Position numbers and translations under genes: made by a program
Shown: positions 60,182 to 64,000 of the stretch, piece after piece
How the letters are laid out: every line of letters begins with the position of its first letter
Position numbering within the stretch: the first letter of the stretch is position 1
Source: an uncultured Clostridia bacterium
GTDB taxonomy: Bacteria > Bacillota > Clostridia > UBA1381
Direction of reading: 5' to 3'
DNA length: 64,000 nucleotides
Assembly: GCA_944393255.1 (NCBI GenBank)
Contig: CALXZP010000042.1
Location: forward strand, 51,351 to 115,350
Notes under the pieces: generated by a model
What the model was told of the DNA's origin: nothing
The model's database searches: none
The model's input: only the letters and a program-made list of their open reading frames with translations

Positions 60182-62045
60182 ACTGCTGATCCTTCATCAT
60201 TTTTATTATTGCGGCTGAGATAGTCTCAGCGTCCATACCGTATTTTTTGTCAAGCTCGCTCACCGTTCCGTGAACTATCGGCGTAAGCGGAAATCCGAAC
60301 GCCTTGAAGCTGCATTTCACGCCGTTTTCGAGGAGAATGGCGGCTATGTGTTCGCCGAATCCGCCGGAGCGGATATTATCCTCTATCGTCACAACACGCC
60401 CTGTTTTCATAGCGGCGGCGATGACTGCCGCTTCGTTTAGGGGATGGACCGTGGGAAGCTCGACGATCTCCACGCTGATCCCGTGGCATTTCAGGATGTT
60501 TTCGGTCTCCGCCGCACGTATTACCATTCGCCCTGAAGCGATGATCGTTGCGTCATGTCCTGTCTTTCTGATATACGGCTGATTTATACGAAATCCGCCG
60601 TATTCGAAAGGCGATTGCTCTCCGCCTCTGGGATATCTTATCGCTATCGGCCCGCTGTGCGCGTTTATTGCATATTCAAGCATATCATCAAGCTGTTCGA
60701 ACGAGGACGGCGAAAGTACCGTCATGTTCGGCATACCCGAAAGGTATGAAAGGTCGTATACGCCCTGGTGTGTTTCGCCGTCTGCGCCTACGAGACCGGC
60801 GCGGTCTACGGGGAATACGACATGCAGGTTTTGCAGACAAACGTCATGCAGCGCCTGGTCATAGGCTCTTTGCAGGAATGTAGAATAAAGCGGGATCACC
60901 GGGATGTAGCCCGCCGCCGCCATCCCGGCGGCAAACGTAACGCCGTGCTGTTCGGCGATGCCTACGTCAAAAAAGCGTTCTCTGAATTTTTTTGAAAAGC
61001 CTACAAGCCCCGTGCCCTCAGGCATAGCGCAGGTGATGGCTGCGACTTTTTTATTCATAGAAGCTATATCTGTAAGCTTTTCACCGAAGCGGCTGCTGTA
61101 GCTTTCGCCCGAATCGGCGATCTCGCCGGTCTGCGGATCGAATTTACCTACTCCGTGAAAACATTCAGGATGCTTTTCGGCGGGTGCATAGCCCTTGCCC
61201 TTGACTGTCTTAACATGCAGCAGCACCGGCTTTTTTTCCGTTTTTGCGTACTCGAGACAGACTGTGAGAGACGACAGGTCATGTCCGTTTATCGGGCCTA
61301 TGTATTTAAAGCCCATATCCTCAAACAGCGTTGTCGGAAGCACCCTGCGGCGCACGACGGTCTTTATTCGTTCTATGGCGTTTCTTACGAGTCTGCCCGC
61401 AACCGGTATTCGGTCGAGAAAGTTTGAAACGCGCCTTTTTGAGAGAAAATACAAACGGTTGATACGTATGTTTCTAAGATGCTTTGATACCGCTCCTACG
61501 TTTTTTGAGATAGACATGGCATTGTCGTTCAATATAAGTATGAGCGGCGTTTTTGTATGACCTGCATCATTGAACGCCTCGTATATTTCGCCTCCCGTAA
61601 GAGCGCCGTCTCCGAACAGGGCAATTATGTTCGATTTTCCTCCTTCAAGATCTCTTGCGCGCGCCATGACGAGCGCGGCGGATACGGAGGTAGAGGAATG
61701 CCCCGTATCAAACGCGTCATATATGCTTTCGGAGCGCTTTGGAAATCCGGAAATACCTCCGAAACGCCTCAGCGACCCGAATTTATCCCTGCGCCCGGTG
61801 AGTATCTTGTGAACGTACGATTGATGCCCTACGTCGAAAATAAGCGTGTCCGAGGGAAAATCGAACACCTTGTGCAGCGCTACCGTAAGCTCGACAGCGC
61901 CGAGGTTCGACGCGAGATGACCGCCCGTGGAGCTCACATTTTCTACAAGAAAGCTGCGTATCTCATCGCAGAGCTGTTTAAGTTCGTGAGTGTTAAGTTT
62001 TTTTACATCCCCGGGAGCTTGTATGTTATCAAGCAGTTTTTTCAT
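60162..62045 (-). CDS. dxs: 1-deoxy-D-xylulose-5-phosphate synthase
   Basis: A 627-residue thiamine-diphosphate enzyme joining pyruvate and glyceraldehyde-3-phosphate, the first step of the MEP pathway. The ThDP motif runs from GDGALTGG (145-152) to NDN (173-175). GHQSYVHK, the transketolase central block FFDVGIAEQHGVTFAAGMA, and YPRGG are present; normal length. Promoter TTGACT-N17-TATAAT at 62150-62122. First gene of the operon dxs-tlyA-ispE-two coiled-coil proteins. Confidence 0.96.
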   Translation of the reverse strand: MKKLLDNIQAPGDVKKLNTHELKQLCDEIRSFLVENVSSTGGHLASNLGAVELTVALHKVFDFPSDTLIFDVGHQSYVHKILTGRRDKFGSLRRFGGISGFPKRSESIYDAFDTGHSSTSVSAALVMARARDLEGGKSNIIALFGDGALTGGEIYEAFNDAGHTKTPLILILNDNAMSISKNVGAVSKHLRNIRINRLYFLSKRRVSNFLDRIPVAGRLVRNAIERIKTVVRRRVLPTTLFEDMGFKYIGPINGHDLSSLTVCLEYAKTEKKPVLLHVKTVKGKGYAPAEKHPECFHGVGKFDPQTGEIADSGESYSSRFGEKLTDIASMNKKVAAITCAMPEGTGLVGFSKKFRERFFDVGIAEQHGVTFAAGMAAAGYIPVIPLYSTFLQRAYDQALHDVCLQNLHVVFPVDRAGLVGADGETHQGVYDLSYLSGMPNMTVLSPSSFEQLDDMLEYAINAHSGPIAIRYPRGGEQSPFEYGGFRINQPYIRKTGHDATIIASGRMVIRAAETENILKCHGISVEIVELPTVHPLNEAAVIAAAMKTGRVVTIEDNIRSGGFGEHIAAILLENGVKCSFKAFGFPLTPIVHGTVSELDKKYGMDAETISAAIIKMMKDQQYGKNQT

Positions 62046-62121
62046 AGCTTCAGCAACTCTTTCCCCAAAATATATTAAAAATTTAAGCTTTAGATAGTAT
62101 TTCTTTTACTTATTAAAATAC

Positions 62122-62150
62122 ATTATATCACAGTGCAGCCGAAAAGTCAA
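62122..62150 (-). promoter_or_regulatory. Sigma-A promoter of the dxs operon
   Basis: On the minus strand TTGACT (62150-62145), 17 bp, TATAAT (62127-62122), about 77 bp before the dxs start. Confidence 0.85.
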
Positions 62151-62290
62151 TGAACGTCCTGTTAATTATATAAAGCTGCGGTCTGTATAGATAAGTCCCG
62201 GTGTGTTACAGTTCAGGTATCAAAAATGGCGTAAAATAGGCATTGTACAAAAGGTAGAAAACTCAAAATAAAAATTTTATCAAAAATAAA

Positions 62291-62389
62291 AGAGAAAAGC
62301 AGTTATCCACGCAACAGAAAACGATAGTGAATAAAATGAACAAAACATTCGCAATCAATAAAATTGAAGTGGATAACCGTCTCTTTTTA
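62291..62389. repeat. Inverted repeat upstream of the IS66-type transposase
   Basis: AGAGA...AGTTATCCAC (62291-62310) is matched by GTGGATAAC...TCTCTTTTT (62369-62387) in inverted orientation, separated by ~58 bp. It may be part of the element's left end or a guard against outside transcription. The remaining stretch 62160-62447 is AT-rich and holds no gene I can support; the exact left end of the element and its target duplication could not be set. Confidence 0.5.
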
Positions 62390-62447
62390 GTAGCAAAAAA
62401 CACAGTTTTTAATTCGTCAAAATGACCATTTCAATAAAAATTTAAAT

Positions 62448-62476
62448 TTGCATTTCTTTTGGAATTGAGATATAAT
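62448..62476 (+). promoter_or_regulatory. Promoter of the IS66-type transposase
   Basis: TTGCAT (62448-62453), 17 bp, TATAAT (62471-62476); a second TATAAT-like box follows about 12 bp later. Confidence 0.6.
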
Positions 62477-62519
62477 AGAGATATAATATGAATACCGAAC
62501 GCAGGAGGTGAAATAAAAT

Positions 62520-64000
62520 ATGGGCGGTCATTATGAGAACGATATTATGCGACAGCTGCAAGAGGTTCTGGCACGGTGTGATAAATTAGATAAAAAGGTA
62601 GATGACACAAAAACTGCGTGGAAAAAAGAAGTAAAGCAAATAAAATCAGATTTTGCTGTAGAACGCAAACAATTTAAGGGTAAAATTAAGGAGTTAGAAA
62701 CAGAATTAACTACCGTAAAAACAGAAAATAAAAAGCTAAAAAAGCGTGTTGTTGAACTTGAAACAGAGAACTCAAAGCTTCGCAGTCAATTAAATAATGA
62801 CAGTACCAACTCATCACTTCCGCCATCAACAGACCAAAAAGGAAAGAGAGCTAATACATATAACAGCAGGGAAAAAAGCAATAAACCAAGCGGAGGTCAA
62901 TGCGGACATAAAGGAAAGACATTAACGGCTGAAAAAATCAAGAGAAAGATAGAAAGTGGAGATTTGAAACACAGTATTGTTGAAATAGGCAGTACAGACA
63001 AACCGTATGCGGTGCGGTATGTAGTTGATTTTGATATAACGGCAATAGTGAAAGAGCTGCATTTTCATGCAGATGAAAACGGGAAGATAATAATACCGGA
63101 GGAATACAGAGCTGTTGTAACATATGGAGAAGTAATAAAGGCTATGGCAGTACAGTTATACAGCGAGGGAGTAGTCTCAAATGATAGGATATGCGAGTTT
63201 CTAAATTCCATAAGTGATAATAAGATTGAAATAGCAACAGGCAGCGTATATAATTTCATCAAAAATTTTTCTAAAAGAAGTGAAGAAAAAATAGCGGAAA
63301 TAACTGAAAAGTTAAAAGAGTCGGAAGTGGTATATACAGATGCGACAAATATAACGGTTAATGGAAAACAGGCATATATACGCAATCAAAGCACAGAGGA
63401 AGTAGTGCTGTATAGTGCGATGAATAAAAAGAGCAAAGAAGAAATAGAAGAAAAAACGGTATTAAAAGATTATGAAGGGATATTAATACATGATCACGAG
63501 ACATCAATGTACAGTTATGGTACTAAGCATGGAGAGTGCATAGTGCATTTATTGAGATACCTAAAAAAGAATACAGAAGAAACAAAGAATGACTGGAGTG
63601 ATAAGCTAACAGGATTTTTTGTGATGCTTAACAAGGAAAGAAAGAGTAAAAAAGAAAAAGGTGAGTGGTTTTCGTCAGGGGAATATACTCAATATTCCTG
63701 TGAATATGACAAAATAGTAAAAAGGGGCTACAAACAAAATGGAACAACAGAATCAAAGTATGCGAAAGCAGAAGAAATAAAGCTGTTGAATAGATTAAAG
63801 AAGTATAAAGAGAACCATTTGATGTTTGTAAAAGATAACCGAGTGTCATTTGACAATAATCTAAGTGAGAGAGATTTAAGAAAGTGTAAGAATCGCCAGA
63901 AGATGGCGGGAGGGTTCCGAACAGAGACAGGTCATGAAATGTATTGCAGAATACTAAGTGTGATAGAAACCTGCAAACGAAGAAAAGAAAATATATTTGA
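62520..64000 (+). mobile_element. IS66-family transposase (TnpC-like), 3' end outside window
   Basis: The frame opens at ATG 62520 (AGGAGG 11 nt upstream) and is still open at the window edge: 493 codons. N-terminal coiled coil (about 10-100), a Ser/Pro linker with SGGQCGHKGK zinc-finger-like region, then the DDE core: Asp274 (YTDATNITV), Asp325 (IHDHETSMY) and Glu450 in the IS66 C-terminal signature FDNNLSERDLRKCKNRQK, followed by GGFRTETG. Base composition is clearly more AT-rich than the neighbouring chromosome, as expected for an acquired element. tnpA and tnpB are not upstream, as in IS66 subgroups that carry only the transposase. The catalytic residues are intact. Confidence 0.9.

Noticed and set aside
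62301..62378. Two DnaA-box-like sequences (TTATCCAC) as a possible replication origin
   Set aside because: Only two 8/9 matches exist in inverted orientation beside a transposase, with no dnaA, dnaN or AT-rich unwinding array; more likely part of the insertion element.

Overview
The window reads as the chromosome of a spore-forming, Gram-positive, anaerobic-type Bacillota (class Clostridia). The support is spoVAD-spoVAE, the lon-engB pair, S-layer homology (SLH) domains, lipoprotein and LytR-CpsA-Psr proteins, strong AGGAGG ribosome sites and sigma-A promoters of the TTGACA-N17-TATAAT type. I cannot name the species. SLH-displayed glycan degradation resembles plant-fibre or mucin-degrading gut Clostridia, but that is inference.

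Left flank (1-10.4 kb): housekeeping and sporulation genes on the plus strand. These are a truncated DUF5050-like beta-propeller protein, yebC, lon, engB, a DRE-TIM aldolase-like gene, spoVAD, spoVAE, comF, a cysteine hydrolase and a GNAT acetyltransferase.

Centre (10.5-50.2 kb): a large glycan-utilisation locus. It encodes a secreted two-module binding protein; a 2593-residue secreted enzyme joining a GH95 fucosidase-type domain, lectin-like modules and an SGNH O-acetylesterase; three paralogous clan-D (GH27/GH36-like) glycosidases, one cytosolic and two secreted; two SLH proteins, one carrying three binding modules; a galactose mutarotase; a membrane-bound AraC-type sensor-regulator; two ABC sugar permeases and a binding lipoprotein without an ATPase; a cytosolic GH36 alpha-galactosidase; a DUF5107-TPR protein; and a second AraC regulator. 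One ~220-260-residue GWW/YIDDI-signature module occurs eight times across four of these proteins. A short element close to TGAAAnTTTTCTA lies at several of the promoters. The simplest reading is a co-regulated surface system: SLH and secreted proteins capture fucosylated, alpha-galactosylated and acetylated glycan, secreted enzymes trim it, the ABC importer takes up galactosides, and cytosolic GH36, clan-D and GalM enzymes finish the breakdown. Candidate substrates are host mucin or blood-group-type glycans, or plant xyloglucan or pectin side chains; sequence alone does not decide.

Right flank (50.3-62.1 kb): a BlaI-type repressor with an M56 (BlaR1-like) peptidase and an LCP protein; rhamnulokinase with a 36-residue membrane microprotein downstream; a DUF1538 membrane protein with a tandem PII-like protein; and a minus-strand operon dxs-tlyA-ispE followed by two membrane-anchored coiled-coil proteins. 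The window ends inside an AT-rich IS66-type transposase gene (62520 to the edge). I saw no rRNA, tRNA, CRISPR array or recognisable riboswitch.
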